Source of the DNA: an uncultured Pelagibacteraceae bacterium
GTDB taxonomy: Bacteria; Pseudomonadota; Alphaproteobacteria; Pelagibacterales; Pelagibacteraceae
Length of the DNA: 40,545 nucleotides
Assembly (NCBI GenBank): GCA_902578775.1
Contig: CACHEF010000007.1
Coordinates: forward strand, 1 to 40,545
Direction of reading: 5' to 3'
The notes beneath the pieces were generated by a model, which saw only the letters and a list, made by a program, of their open reading frames with translations, searched no databases and was not told where the DNA came from. Both the position numbers and the translations under genes were made by a program. How positions within the stretch are numbered: the first letter of the stretch is position 1; every line of letters begins with the position of its first letter. This document shows, in pieces, positions 9,886 through 18,360 of this stretch.

Positions 9886-11036
9886 TATTTTTCCTGTATT
9901 GCTATTTTTTTATTGTACCAATTCATTAATATCGAAATTGAAATACTCAATGATAAATATGTAAACATTGTTATAGAAACAATTTCAATCGCTTTACCTG
10001 TTTGCATTAAAGCTGTTCCAGCAAAAACTAATACTAAATCTGGATAAGCTATCGCTGCAGCTAGTGATGAATTTTTAGTAAGATTTAAATATTGATTTGT
10101 TGTAGGTGGAATTATTATTCTTAGAGCTTGAGGCATTACTACTAATTTAAGTACTTGATTTGGAGTTAAACCAATTGATGCTGCAGCTTCTTTTTGGCCT
10201 TTACCCACACCTTGAATACCAGCCCTGACACATTCAGCTATAAAAGTAGCAGTGTATAACGATAAAGATAGAGCTAAAGCAATTAATTCAGGCGGTAAAC
10301 TTACGCCACCTTCGTAAATAAATGATGTTGTTGCTAATTGTTTTAAAACAGGAATTTCAAATGATAATCTTACACCTCCAATTAAAAAACTTAAAAGAGG
10401 CAATATCAAAATCAATCCTATTGAAATAAATAAAACAGGAGTTTGTTTACCTTGAGTTTCTTGCAATCTTTTAGCTTGAATACGAATAATAATTATTGCG
10501 ATTATTGCGGCGACAATTGAATAAAAGAAAATATTAAAATTTTGCCAAATAAAAGCTGGAACATATAATCCTTTTATTGTTAAAAATGTGACTCCAAAAA
10601 TTGCCTCTGCATCTTGTGGAAGTGGTAAAGCTCTCAACGCAGCGAAATACCAAAAAAAAATTTGTAATAGCAATGGGATATTTCTAAAAAACTCTACGTA
10701 AAAAGCTGCAAATTTATTAATTAAATAATTTGGAGACAATCTCGCAATTCCAACAACTACTCCAAGTATTGTAGCAAAAAATATTCCTATAACAGAAACA
10801 AGAATAGTATTTAATAAACCAACTAAATACGCTCTAAAGTAAGAGTGAGATCCATCATATTCAATTAAAGAAAATTGAACATCAAATGAAGATTCTTGGG
10901 ATAAAAATCCATAACCAAAATCAATCCCTCTATTCTCCATATTGACCTGTGCATTATAAGTAAAAAAACCAAAGACTAAAACAACAGCTATAACTGTCAT
11001 TAATTGTGGGCCTATATCTTTAAGTTTAAAATTCAC
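9885..11036 (-). CDS. aapQ: General L-amino-acid ABC transporter, permease AapQ
   Basis: 383-residue permease partner of AapM. It has a first membrane segment at about 13-29, then the AapQ-typical periplasmic stretch (NRGIDFGYGFL) and several further segments. The conserved EAA loop is AGIQGVGKGQKEAAASIGL, and FFRNIPLLLQIFFWYF is another family block. The length agrees with known AapQ (about 400). It follows aapJ after a 77-base gap that holds a strong hairpin terminator, so aapQMP is probably expressed by partial readthrough from aapJ. Confidence 0.95.
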   Translation of the reverse strand: MNFKLKDIGPQLMTVIAVVLVFGFFTYNAQVNMENRGIDFGYGFLSQESSFDVQFSLIEYDGSHSYFRAYLVGLLNTILVSVIGIFFATILGVVVGIARLSPNYLINKFAAFYVEFFRNIPLLLQIFFWYFAALRALPLPQDAEAIFGVTFLTIKGLYVPAFIWQNFNIFFYSIVAAIIAIIIIRIQAKRLQETQGKQTPVLFISIGLILILPLLSFLIGGVRLSFEIPVLKQLATTSFIYEGGVSLPPELIALALSLSLYTATFIAECVRAGIQGVGKGQKEAAASIGLTPNQVLKLVVMPQALRIIIPPTTNQYLNLTKNSSLAAAIAYPDLVLVFAGTALMQTGKAIEIVSITMFTYLSLSISISILMNWYNKKIAIQEK

Positions 11037-11063
11037 AGTGGGGACAATATATGAGTTTATAAA

Positions 11064-11093
11064 AAAAAGGGCTAGAAAAATCTAGCCCTTTTT
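11064..11093 (-). terminator. Hairpin with T tail between aapJ and aapQ (attenuating terminator)
   Basis: The core stem is GGGCTAGA (11069-11076) with TCTAGCCC (11081-11088) and an AAAA/TTTT tetraloop. It is extended by five A-T pairs (11064-11068 with 11089-11093) to 13 perfect base pairs. On the minus strand it is followed by a run of T (complement of 11061-11068). It starts about 20 bases after the aapJ stop and ends before aapQ. Binding-protein genes of ABC importers often sit before such a hairpin, which both stabilises their mRNA and reduces permease expression. Confidence 0.85.
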
Positions 11094-11113
11094 AATTAAT
11101 TTATAACTTTAAA

Positions 11114-12154
11114 TTATCTAGATGGCGGAACGTATAAAATACCACCTTTAGTCCATAATTCATTTGGACCTCTGTCTGGTAAAATACCAGTGTCAGCTAT
11201 ATTTCTCTTATAACTTTCACCATAGTTACCAACTTGTTTGATAATTCTTAAGTTCCACTCATTATCTAAACCAAATGCTGCACCCATTTCACCCTCAGCA
11301 CCAACAAGTCTTTTGATTTGTGGGTTATCTGAAGTTTTCATCGAGTCCGCATTGGCTGAAGTAATACCGTATTCTTCAGCTTCAATCATAGTATTCAAAG
11401 ACCATCTTACGATATCTTCCCAAACTGAGTCACCTTGTCTTACAACTGGTCCTAAAGGTTCTTTAGAAATAGTTTCTGGTAGAACAATGTGTTCATCAGG
11501 GTTTTTCATTTTAGTTCTTTGAGCAGCTAAACCAGATTTATCAGTAGTATAAGTATCACATCTACCCGCATCGTAGGCAGCTACAACTTCGTCAGCTTTT
11601 TCAAAAGCAACTGGTTCATAAGAAATTCCTCTTGAATTAAAGAAGTCTCTCATATTTAACTCAGTTGTTGTACCAATGTTTGTACAAGCTGAGATACCAT
11701 TTTTGAATTGGCTAGTTGATGTAATACCAGAACTTTTTCTTACCATGAAACCTTGTCCATCGTAAAAGTTTACACCTACAAAAGTAAGTCCGATATCAGC
11801 ATCTCTTGAAAGAGTCCAAGTTGTGTTTCTTGATAAGATATCAATCTCACCAGAAGTTAAAGCTGTAAATCTTTCTTTAGCACTTAGTGGTGTAAACTTA
11901 ACTTTGTTTGCATCACCTAATACCGCAGCAGCTACTGCTCTACATACATCAACGTCAACACCAGTCCAATTTCCTGCAGCATCAGCATTAGAAAATCCTG
12001 GAAGACCTTGAGAAACTCCACATCTTACAAAACCCTTTTTTTGAGTGTTTTTAAGTGTCTTAGATTTTTTAGCAGCCATAGTTTCTGTTGTAAAAGTAAA
12101 CAACACAGCAACCATAGCAACTAAAGAAGTTAATTGTTTTAAGTATTTAAACAT
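11114..12154 (-). CDS. aapJ: General L-amino-acid ABC transporter, periplasmic binding protein
   Basis: 346-residue solute-binding protein. A Sec signal peptide covers about residues 1-27: basic KYLKQ, a hydrophobic core, then ETMA before AKKS. The mature part opens with the family block KGFVRCGVSQGLPGFS, then WTGVDVDVCRAVAAAVLG, and later LSRNTTWTLSRDADIGL, the AapJ signature. The C-terminus GPNELWTKGGILYVPPSR is also typical. The gene is visibly richer in G and C than its neighbours, which fits a highly expressed periplasmic protein. A good ribosome site (AAAAGGAAG) lies just upstream of the ATG. It is the first gene of the aap operon. Confidence 0.96.
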   Translation of the reverse strand: MFKYLKQLTSLVAMVAVLFTFTTETMAAKKSKTLKNTQKKGFVRCGVSQGLPGFSNADAAGNWTGVDVDVCRAVAAAVLGDANKVKFTPLSAKERFTALTSGEIDILSRNTTWTLSRDADIGLTFVGVNFYDGQGFMVRKSSGITSTSQFKNGISACTNIGTTTELNMRDFFNSRGISYEPVAFEKADEVVAAYDAGRCDTYTTDKSGLAAQRTKMKNPDEHIVLPETISKEPLGPVVRQGDSVWEDIVRWSLNTMIEAEEYGITSANADSMKTSDNPQIKRLVGAEGEMGAAFGLDNEWNLRIIKQVGNYGESYKRNIADTGILPDRGPNELWTKGGILYVPPSR

Positions 12155-12318
12155 TATTCTTCCTTTTAGTTATTATTTGTTAACAAATAATTCAAAAATT
12201 AATTTGAATATTCACAATTTAAACATGTAAGAAAAAAGTCTTCAAGGGAAATTAATTAGGTAAATTAATTTTAGGGAAATCTAGTCAAGTAAAATATTAT
12301 ATTAAAAAATGAGAAAAA
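12155..12318. other. Leader and promoter region of aapJ
   Basis: 164 bases without a gene, between tRNA-Arg and aapJ, both on the minus strand. It holds a perfect 20-bp palindrome (12172-12191) and a cluster of direct and inverted AATTAATT-type repeats (12245-12280). On the minus strand TTGACT (12288-12283) could be a -35 element, but no good -10 is seen at standard spacing. No known riboswitch fold was recognised by eye. Confidence 0.5.
12172..12191. repeat. Perfect 20-bp palindrome upstream of aapJ
   Basis: ATTATTTGTTAACAAATAAT is its own reverse complement with no spacer. It ends 18 bases before the aapJ ATG, just upstream of the ribosome site. The position fits an operator for a dimeric regulator or a hairpin in the mRNA leader; with no loop it is better suited to protein binding. 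Confidence 0.6.
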
Positions 12319-12395
12319 TGGCGCGCCCTGGAGGATTCGAACCTCCGACCCTCGGTTTAGAAAACCGATGCTCTATCCAGCTGAGCTAAGGGCGC
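12319..12395 (-). tRNA. tRNA-Arg (anticodon TCT)
   Basis: A 77-base cloverleaf on the minus strand. The acceptor stem GCGCCCT (12395-12389) pairs with AGGGCGC (12329-12323), followed by discriminator G (12322) and encoded CCA (12321-12319). The D arm has AGCTCAGCTGGATAGAGC, the anticodon stem TCGGT/ACCGA encloses TTTCTAA giving UCU, and the T arm is GGAGGTTCGAATCCTCC. It lies 28 bases downstream of trkH on the same strand. Confidence 0.97.
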
Positions 12396-12423
12396 AAAAT
12401 TTGTATACATATACAATAAATAT

Positions 12424-13830
12424 CTAATCTTTAAAAAGAAATTTTTTAACAATAATAAGAATTGTTAACAATTCAATTCTACCGATTATCATAAATAAAA
12501 TTAAACAATTTTTAGTAAAATAATGAAGGTTAAAAAAATCAAAATCTGATAATCCATAAGACGAGGAGTTGACCGTATTCATTATCGTCAATATTGAAAG
12601 CTTAAAAGCGGTCTCAAAATCCAAAGAAGCAAAACTTAACAATATAGTCAAAATAAATAGACTGACTATAAATATAATAATTGTTAAAAAATACTTATTT
12701 ATTTCTTTTAAATCAAAATTAATTTTTGTGAATAATAGTTTATTCATAAAAATGTTTTTCGGCTTACTAAATGATAAAATCTGATTAATAGAATACTTAA
12801 ACAAAGAGTAAATCTTTATAAATCTTAAACCAGAGCTGGTAGAAAAAAAGGAACCACCAATTATAACCAAAATTAGATAAATTATATTTAGATTTGATTG
12901 ATCATAATTTATTGAAAATCCAATATTAGACATACTACTAGATACTGAGAGAAGATTTTTTGAAAAATCATTATTAAAAGAAAAAAATAAAAAAAATAAT
13001 GAAATTACTGTTAAATAGTAAAAAATAAGATGAAGATCTTCGTAAAAAAAATTAATACTTTTCTTTTTTATAAATAATAAATTGTATGTAAAAAAAATAC
13101 TAAAATAAGAAAATAATAACAATAACGAAAAAATAAATATTTGTGTATTATTTTTTAAAATGTTTGAAAGTTCATTACTTGGTAAAAAACCTCCAGAGGA
13201 TATTATTGTGAATGCTAAATTCAACGCATTAAAACTTCTTATTGAAATTAAATTTAAAATCACAAATATTAATAATGTTAATCCTGAATAAAGGATTAAT
13301 ATTTTAATTGATTGTTTCAATATTTCAGAACTATTAAATGATAAATAGTTTGTTAATGATTTTTTAAAATTTTCATCATAAATGTCTATTAAGTAAATAA
13401 TTGAAAATAAAAAATACAAGCCACCAATCCATTGAATTGATGATCTCCATAAAATTAAACTTTCATCAATATGTTTTATATTTTCAAAAATAGTAAATCC
13501 AGTGGAGGTAAAACCTGAAATTGATTCAAAATAAGCATTCAAAAAAGTTAAATCATAAATACTAAAATAAAATGGTAAACATAATATTAATGGAAGACAT
13601 AAATAACCAAAAAATACAGTTAAAATTTTGTCAAAAATAGATATTTTAATTTTTCTTATTTCAAATTTATAAAATAATAAAGCAATTAGTAATGATGAAA
13701 TTAGACTTATGTAATAAGTATTAAGATTTAGATATAAATTTAGATAATAAGAATAAACAACATTTAAAAAAGAAAAAATTGTAATTAGACCAAAAAAGAA
13801 ACTTAAATATCTTATTCGTAAGTTGAACAT
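12424..13830 (-). CDS. trkH: Trk-type potassium uptake protein, channel subunit
   Basis: 468-residue integral membrane protein of the TrkH/KtrB family, which imports potassium. The four pore loops can be traced: SGFTSTGFT (about residue 100), ISSGGFLP, SMSNIGFS and NTVNSSSYG. Each has the single conserved Gly expected in the selectivity filter. The rest is extremely hydrophobic and rich in Ile, Phe and Leu, with the doubled M1-P-M2 pattern. The length matches TrkH (about 480). It lies 8 bases downstream of trkA, whose product gates it from the cytoplasm; the two genes form one unit behind ntrYX. Confidence 0.93.
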   Translation of the reverse strand: MFNLRIRYLSFFFGLITIFSFLNVVYSYYLNLYLNLNTYYISLISSLLIALLFYKFEIRKIKISIFDKILTVFFGYLCLPLILCLPFYFSIYDLTFLNAYFESISGFTSTGFTIFENIKHIDESLILWRSSIQWIGGLYFLFSIIYLIDIYDENFKKSLTNYLSFNSSEILKQSIKILILYSGLTLLIFVILNLISIRSFNALNLAFTIISSGGFLPSNELSNILKNNTQIFIFSLLLLFSYFSIFFTYNLLFIKKKSINFFYEDLHLIFYYLTVISLFFLFFSFNNDFSKNLLSVSSSMSNIGFSINYDQSNLNIIYLILVIIGGSFFSTSSGLRFIKIYSLFKYSINQILSFSKPKNIFMNKLLFTKINFDLKEINKYFLTIIIFIVSLFILTILLSFASLDFETAFKLSILTIMNTVNSSSYGLSDFDFFNLHYFTKNCLILFMIIGRIELLTILIIVKKFLFKD

Positions 13831-13838
13831 TAATTTTA

Positions 13839-15224
13839 TTAACTTAACCTAAAAATATTCTCTACAGTTGGTATCGTGTCATTTTTAGCAATGAAAACTA
13901 CGTTATCTTCCTTTTGAAAAACAAAATCAGATCTTGGTATAATTACTTTTTTATCTCTTAATACTGCACCAATTCTAATTTCATCTGGTAAATTTGTATT
14001 CTTTAATTCTTTATTTATTAACTCTGAAGTTTCTATAATTTCAGCCTCTATGACTTCATACTCACCATTTGAAATAGTGTAAGCATTTTCGATTGTGCCT
14101 TTATGAATGTGTTTTAAAATACTTGAGACTGTATTCATTCTTGGATCAATAATATCATCAATTTTTAATGATGATTGAAGTAAAGAATAATTTGGTTTAT
14201 TGATTAATGCCATAGTTCTTTTATCATCTACATCTTTTTGATCTTTAGCAAATTTCTCAACAAGAACACTTACCATTAAGTTATCTTCATCATCATTAGT
14301 TAAAGCCAATACTGTTTCAGCTTCTCCTAAATTTGCTTCTTCAAGAGTTTCTTCGTCTAAACCATTACCGTTAATTATAATTGTATTGTTTAAATTGTTG
14401 GCTAAATATTCTGCCCTTTCTTTATTTTTCTCTACTATTTTTACTCTTACAGAATTTTGACTTTCCTCTAAGTTTTTAGCTAAATTATATCCTATATTAC
14501 CTCCGCCTATTATCAGTAATTTTTTTGAAATCTTTTCTTCATGACTAAAAGCATCTAAAGTTTCTTGCATTTGAGAAGAATTTATTATTACATAAATCTT
14601 ATCTCCTATCTCAATACTATCTGTTTTTTTTGGGATGAATGTTTTGTCTTTTCTTATAATCGCAATTATATTTGCATCTAACTGAGGAAATTTTTTTGTT
14701 AACTCATTTAGTTTAATATTTATTAACTTACAATCATCTTTGATAAGAATTTCAAGTAATCTAATATTATTTTCAGAAAAAGGAACACTATCAAGTGCAC
14801 CAGGAGCTTCCAGTTTTCTCTGAATAGATTTTGCTATTTCGATCTCTGGTGAAATAATTACATCAATAGGTAAGTTTTCTTTATTATAAACTCTTGTAAA
14901 TTTAGGGTTTAAATAATCTTGTGAACGAATTCTAGCAATTTTTTTTTGTATATTAAATATTGAATAAGCTATTTGGCAAATTAACATATTAATTTCATCA
15001 TTTCTGGTAACAGCAATAATCATATCTGCATCAGTTGCATTAGCTTTTTCAAGTATAGATGGGTAAGTGCCTTTTCCTACAATTGCCTTTACATCCAAAC
15101 TATCATTAATTTTTTGGATATCCTCACTAGACGGATCAATTACAGTTATTGAATGACCTTGTTCACTTAATAATTTAGCAATAGTAAACCCAACTCTACC
15201 AGCTCCACAAATAATTATATTCAT
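13839..15224 (-). CDS. trkA: Trk potassium transport peripheral NAD-binding regulatory protein
   Basis: 461 residues with the duplicated RCK layout. There are two Rossmann domains with glycine motifs CGAGRVG (about 6-12) and GGGNIG (about 238), each followed by a TrkA-C domain. NAD(H) and nucleotide binding set the gating of TrkH. Further family motifs are ARIRSQDYL, LTNDDEDNLMVSVLVEKFA and PRSDFVFQKEDNVVFI. It starts with ATG directly after the ntrX stop (no gap) and precedes trkH. In many Alphaproteobacteria trkA also follows ntrX, so this order is ancestral. Confidence 0.95.
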   Translation of the reverse strand: MNIIICGAGRVGFTIAKLLSEQGHSITVIDPSSEDIQKINDSLDVKAIVGKGTYPSILEKANATDADMIIAVTRNDEINMLICQIAYSIFNIQKKIARIRSQDYLNPKFTRVYNKENLPIDVIISPEIEIAKSIQRKLEAPGALDSVPFSENNIRLLEILIKDDCKLINIKLNELTKKFPQLDANIIAIIRKDKTFIPKKTDSIEIGDKIYVIINSSQMQETLDAFSHEEKISKKLLIIGGGNIGYNLAKNLEESQNSVRVKIVEKNKERAEYLANNLNNTIIINGNGLDEETLEEANLGEAETVLALTNDDEDNLMVSVLVEKFAKDQKDVDDKRTMALINKPNYSLLQSSLKIDDIIDPRMNTVSSILKHIHKGTIENAYTISNGEYEVIEAEIIETSELINKELKNTNLPDEIRIGAVLRDKKVIIPRSDFVFQKEDNVVFIAKNDTIPTVENIFRLS

Positions 15225-16580
15225 TTAATTGAATTCTTTAATTCCTAGTCCTTTAAGTTTTCTATGAAGTGCGCTTCTTTCCATTCCAACAAAATTAGCA
15301 GTTTTAGAAATATTTCCATTAAATTTTTTTAATTGGACTGTTAAATACTCTTTTTCAAACTTTTCTCTAGCTTCTTTTAATGGTACTGATAGGCTATTTT
15401 CCGCAATTTTATCATGTAAATGATCACTTTTTAAGGACTCTTTAATTATGTTGGATATTTTATCACTGTTTTCAGGCTGCAATATTGCAATTCTCTCAAT
15501 TAAGTTTCTTAATTCTCTTACATTTCCTTTCCAATTATGATTTAAAATATAACTATCATTTTCATCAATTTCTAATGTTTTAATATTATAATTTACTGAA
15601 ATCTTCTCTGAAAAATATTTTATTAATAGTGGAATATCTGAAATTCTATTGTTTAACGAGTCTATGCTTATTTCAAAGACGCTAATTCTATGGTAAAGAT
15701 CTTCCCTAAAATTTCCTAGCTGAATTTCATTTTTTAAAGTTTTGGTGGATGTGCAAATTAGTCGTACATCAACTTTTATATCACTAGATCCATTAATTCG
15801 TTTAAATTTTTGGTCAATTAAAACTCTCAAAATTTTAGATTGAATATCTAAAGGTATTTCAGAAATATGATCAATTAAAAGTGTACCATTATTTGCTTTC
15901 TCAAGTGCACCATAAGAAATTGATCCATCTTGTTTTTCTTCACCAAATAACTCTAATTCATATTTGTCATTATCTAATAATGCTCCGTTAAGAATAATAA
16001 AAGGTTTTTTATTTCTTTTTGATTTTTTATGAATTTTTCTTGCAACAAGTTCTTTTCCAGAACCAGATGGTCCTGTAATAAGTATTCTGCTCTCAGTTAA
16101 AGAAATCTTATTTATTTGATCTCTTATTGATGAAATATTTTTACTATCTCCAATTAAATCATAAGAGGAAAATAATTTAGTTTCATATTCTTTATTTTGG
16201 CTTTTTAAACTCAAATTTTCAACTGCCCTAGATATAAAATTTAATAATCTAGTTTGATCAAAAGGCTTTTCTATAAATTCAAAAGCCCCATGTTTCAAAG
16301 ATTTAACAGCCATTTCTATATTTGCATGACCAGAAATCATTATAACAGGCACATCATTATTTTTTGACTTAATATGAGCTAATAACTCAATTCCATCATT
16401 GTCACCTTTATCTAATTTAACATCTAAAATAGCGACATCAGGCATCTTTTTATCAATTTCGTTTAAAGCTTGATTGTAATTTGCTGCCAATCTTGTTTTG
16501 TAGCCTGCATCTAAAATTAATTCATTTAGGATATTCCTAATATCTGAATTATCATCAACTATTAATATTTCTGCCTTCAT
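15225..16580 (-). CDS. ntrX: Response regulator NtrX, AAA+ type, sigma-54 loop degenerate
   Basis: 451 residues. The receiver domain (1-120) has DD at 9-10, phospho-acceptor D53 and K105. The AAA+ domain (about 140-370) has Walker A GPSGSGK at 170-176 and the arginine region FREDLYHRIS at 291-300. The C-terminal Fis-type helix-turn-helix (about 405-446) ends NFVGMERSALHRKLKGLG. Two oddities: the GAFTGA loop that touches sigma-54 is not there (the stretch after LFGEEK at 211-216 reads QDGSISYGALE), and Walker B is LLIDHI, with His238 where Glu normally activates water. It therefore probably acts as a sigma-54-independent DNA-binding regulator. It overlaps ntrY by 26 bases. Confidence 0.92.
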   Translation of the reverse strand: MKAEILIVDDNSDIRNILNELILDAGYKTRLAANYNQALNEIDKKMPDVAILDVKLDKGDNDGIELLAHIKSKNNDVPVIMISGHANIEMAVKSLKHGAFEFIEKPFDQTRLLNFISRAVENLSLKSQNKEYETKLFSSYDLIGDSKNISSIRDQINKISLTESRILITGPSGSGKELVARKIHKKSKRNKKPFIILNGALLDNDKYELELFGEEKQDGSISYGALEKANNGTLLIDHISEIPLDIQSKILRVLIDQKFKRINGSSDIKVDVRLICTSTKTLKNEIQLGNFREDLYHRISVFEISIDSLNNRISDIPLLIKYFSEKISVNYNIKTLEIDENDSYILNHNWKGNVRELRNLIERIAILQPENSDKISNIIKESLKSDHLHDKIAENSLSVPLKEAREKFEKEYLTVQLKKFNGNISKTANFVGMERSALHRKLKGLGIKEFN

Positions 16581-18360
16581 TTAAATCAAAATTTATTTGA
16601 ACTTTAGCACCGTTATCAATAGGTATAAATTCAATCTTACCATTATGATCATTTATAATCTTGTTAACAATTGATAGACCTAAGCCAGTTCCATTTTTTT
16701 TTGTTGTAAAATATGGATTTAATATATTTTTAATATCTTTTGAAAATATATCAAAACCAATACCATTATCTATAATCTTAATTGTTATATTGTCATCAAA
16801 CTTATTAATTTCAATAGTAATTTTTTTTACAAAATTTGAGTTATTTGTGCTTTTTTGATGAATACTTTCAATTGAATTTTTAATTAAATTAAAAAAAACT
16901 CTGCTTAATTGTTCTTTATCACTATTAAAGACTATTTCATTCACATTTGAATCTAGCTCAATGTTAATTGTATTATCGAGTTTTTGTAAAAGTCTGATAT
17001 TTTCTTTAAGTAAATTTACTAGATCATTGTCTTTAAGAATAGGTTTTGGCATTCTTGCAAAATCTGAAAATTCATTTACTAAATTACCAATTTGTTTAAT
17101 TTGATTCTTAATTATATTTAAATTTTCTTTATAATTATCTTTATCAATGTTTGAAATATAATCTGAATATTTTGTTTGTAGTCTATCAATTGTCAATTGT
17201 ATTGGAGTTAATGGGTTTTTAATTTCATGAGCAAGTTTTCTTGCAAGGGTTTCCCATGCTTCGTGTCTTTCATTTATAATTAATTTTTCTTGTTGATTCT
17301 TAAGTTTATTTATCATTGAATTAAAATTTTTATTTAGAATTTCAAGATCTTTATCAGTTTTAATTTCAGGAACTTTTGTACTTAAATCACCGGCTCCAAT
17401 CGCATTGGAAGCATAGATTAAATTATTTATCGATCTAAAGAATCTTGATGAAAAACGTATGGCAATAGAAATAGAAATAAATAATAATAAAGTTACAACT
17501 ATCAAATATATGATTGCAAAAGAAATTTTTATTCCAGTACTTTTCTCCTCAATATTATAATAAAAATTAATTGCTTCTTGAGATTCATTTAAATAATTAG
17601 AAATTTTAGGATCAAGATATTTTACTACATACAAAAATCTGTCATTAAACGCTTGTAGTCTCATAATAGCTGCAGATATATTTTCTTGTGCATTAAGAAT
17701 TTTTAACGGCCTATCATCTTCTATGACTAATTGTAAAGCTCTATCCATAGGAGGTGTATATTTGGATTTATCTTTAATATTTGAAAATAATAAATTTTTT
17801 TTAATATCAATAATATGTATTTCATCCATCTTTCTAATAATTTTTTGAGTATTCAAAAATCTTAGATATTCTTTTTTGTCATCATTTAAAAATTTAGCAC
17901 TTTTATTTATATCAAATGCAATTAAGATAATTTCTGATTTAACTTTATCTTGAACTTCTGTGACGTAATTCTTAGCAAGTTCATAAGAATTATTTACAAC
18001 TGTTGTTACTTTCTTATCAAAATATTTCTCTAGAGCAAATGAAAATAAAAAAAGTGAAAATATTGATATAAGGATTGAAGGTATAAGTGTAAATAGAGAA
18101 AAATAAGTAATATATTTTTTATTAGAGTTAGCTCCGTCTTTATCAATATCAGATTTAATGGATTTTTTTATCTCCATAAAAACAAAAATGAAAAGAAGAA
18201 AAATTAATAAGATATTTCCAATTAATAAATATTGTAAATTAGTTGGATTTAGCTGAAGAAAACTCTTGTCTATGAAGGTTAGAAAAGTGAAAAAACCAGT
18301 AAAAAGTGTTATCAAAAACAATATAATGATAATTAAATTTTTTTTAAGAAATTCAGTCAT
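16555..18360 (-). CDS. ntrY: Nitrogen-regulation sensor histidine kinase NtrY
   Basis: 601-residue membrane kinase. Membrane segments lie near 8-28, 44-64, 83-110 and 279-303. A periplasmic sensor region lies between the third and fourth, followed by a HAMP linker (about 300-355). The dimerisation-phosphotransfer H box is LARKLAHEIKNPLTP with His378, and the ATPase domain ends with GTGLGLSIVNKI. NtrY from rhizobia and Brucella is about 750-770 residues and has a PAS domain between HAMP and the H box; here HAMP leads straight into the H box. It is the first gene of ntrY-ntrX-trkA-trkH and is divergent from ispDF with a 45-base gap. Confidence 0.93.
   Translation of the reverse strand: MTEFLKKNLIIIILFLITLFTGFFTFLTFIDKSFLQLNPTNLQYLLIGNILLIFLLFIFVFMEIKKSIKSDIDKDGANSNKKYITYFSLFTLIPSILISIFSLFLFSFALEKYFDKKVTTVVNNSYELAKNYVTEVQDKVKSEIILIAFDINKSAKFLNDDKKEYLRFLNTQKIIRKMDEIHIIDIKKNLLFSNIKDKSKYTPPMDRALQLVIEDDRPLKILNAQENISAAIMRLQAFNDRFLYVVKYLDPKISNYLNESQEAINFYYNIEEKSTGIKISFAIIYLIVVTLLLFISISIAIRFSSRFFRSINNLIYASNAIGAGDLSTKVPEIKTDKDLEILNKNFNSMINKLKNQQEKLIINERHEAWETLARKLAHEIKNPLTPIQLTIDRLQTKYSDYISNIDKDNYKENLNIIKNQIKQIGNLVNEFSDFARMPKPILKDNDLVNLLKENIRLLQKLDNTINIELDSNVNEIVFNSDKEQLSRVFFNLIKNSIESIHQKSTNNSNFVKKITIEINKFDDNITIKIIDNGIGFDIFSKDIKNILNPYFTTKKNGTGLGLSIVNKIINDHNGKIEFIPIDNGAKVQINFDLNEGRNINS

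Noticed and set aside
11238..11522. 94-codon open frame on the plus strand inside aapJ
   Set aside because: Shadow of a gene with stronger codon bias; no recognisable protein.
12155..12318. Riboswitch in the aapJ leader
   Set aside because: No glycine, lysine, SAM or glutamine riboswitch core could be recognised; the symmetric elements look more like protein sites. A covariance-model search would settle it.
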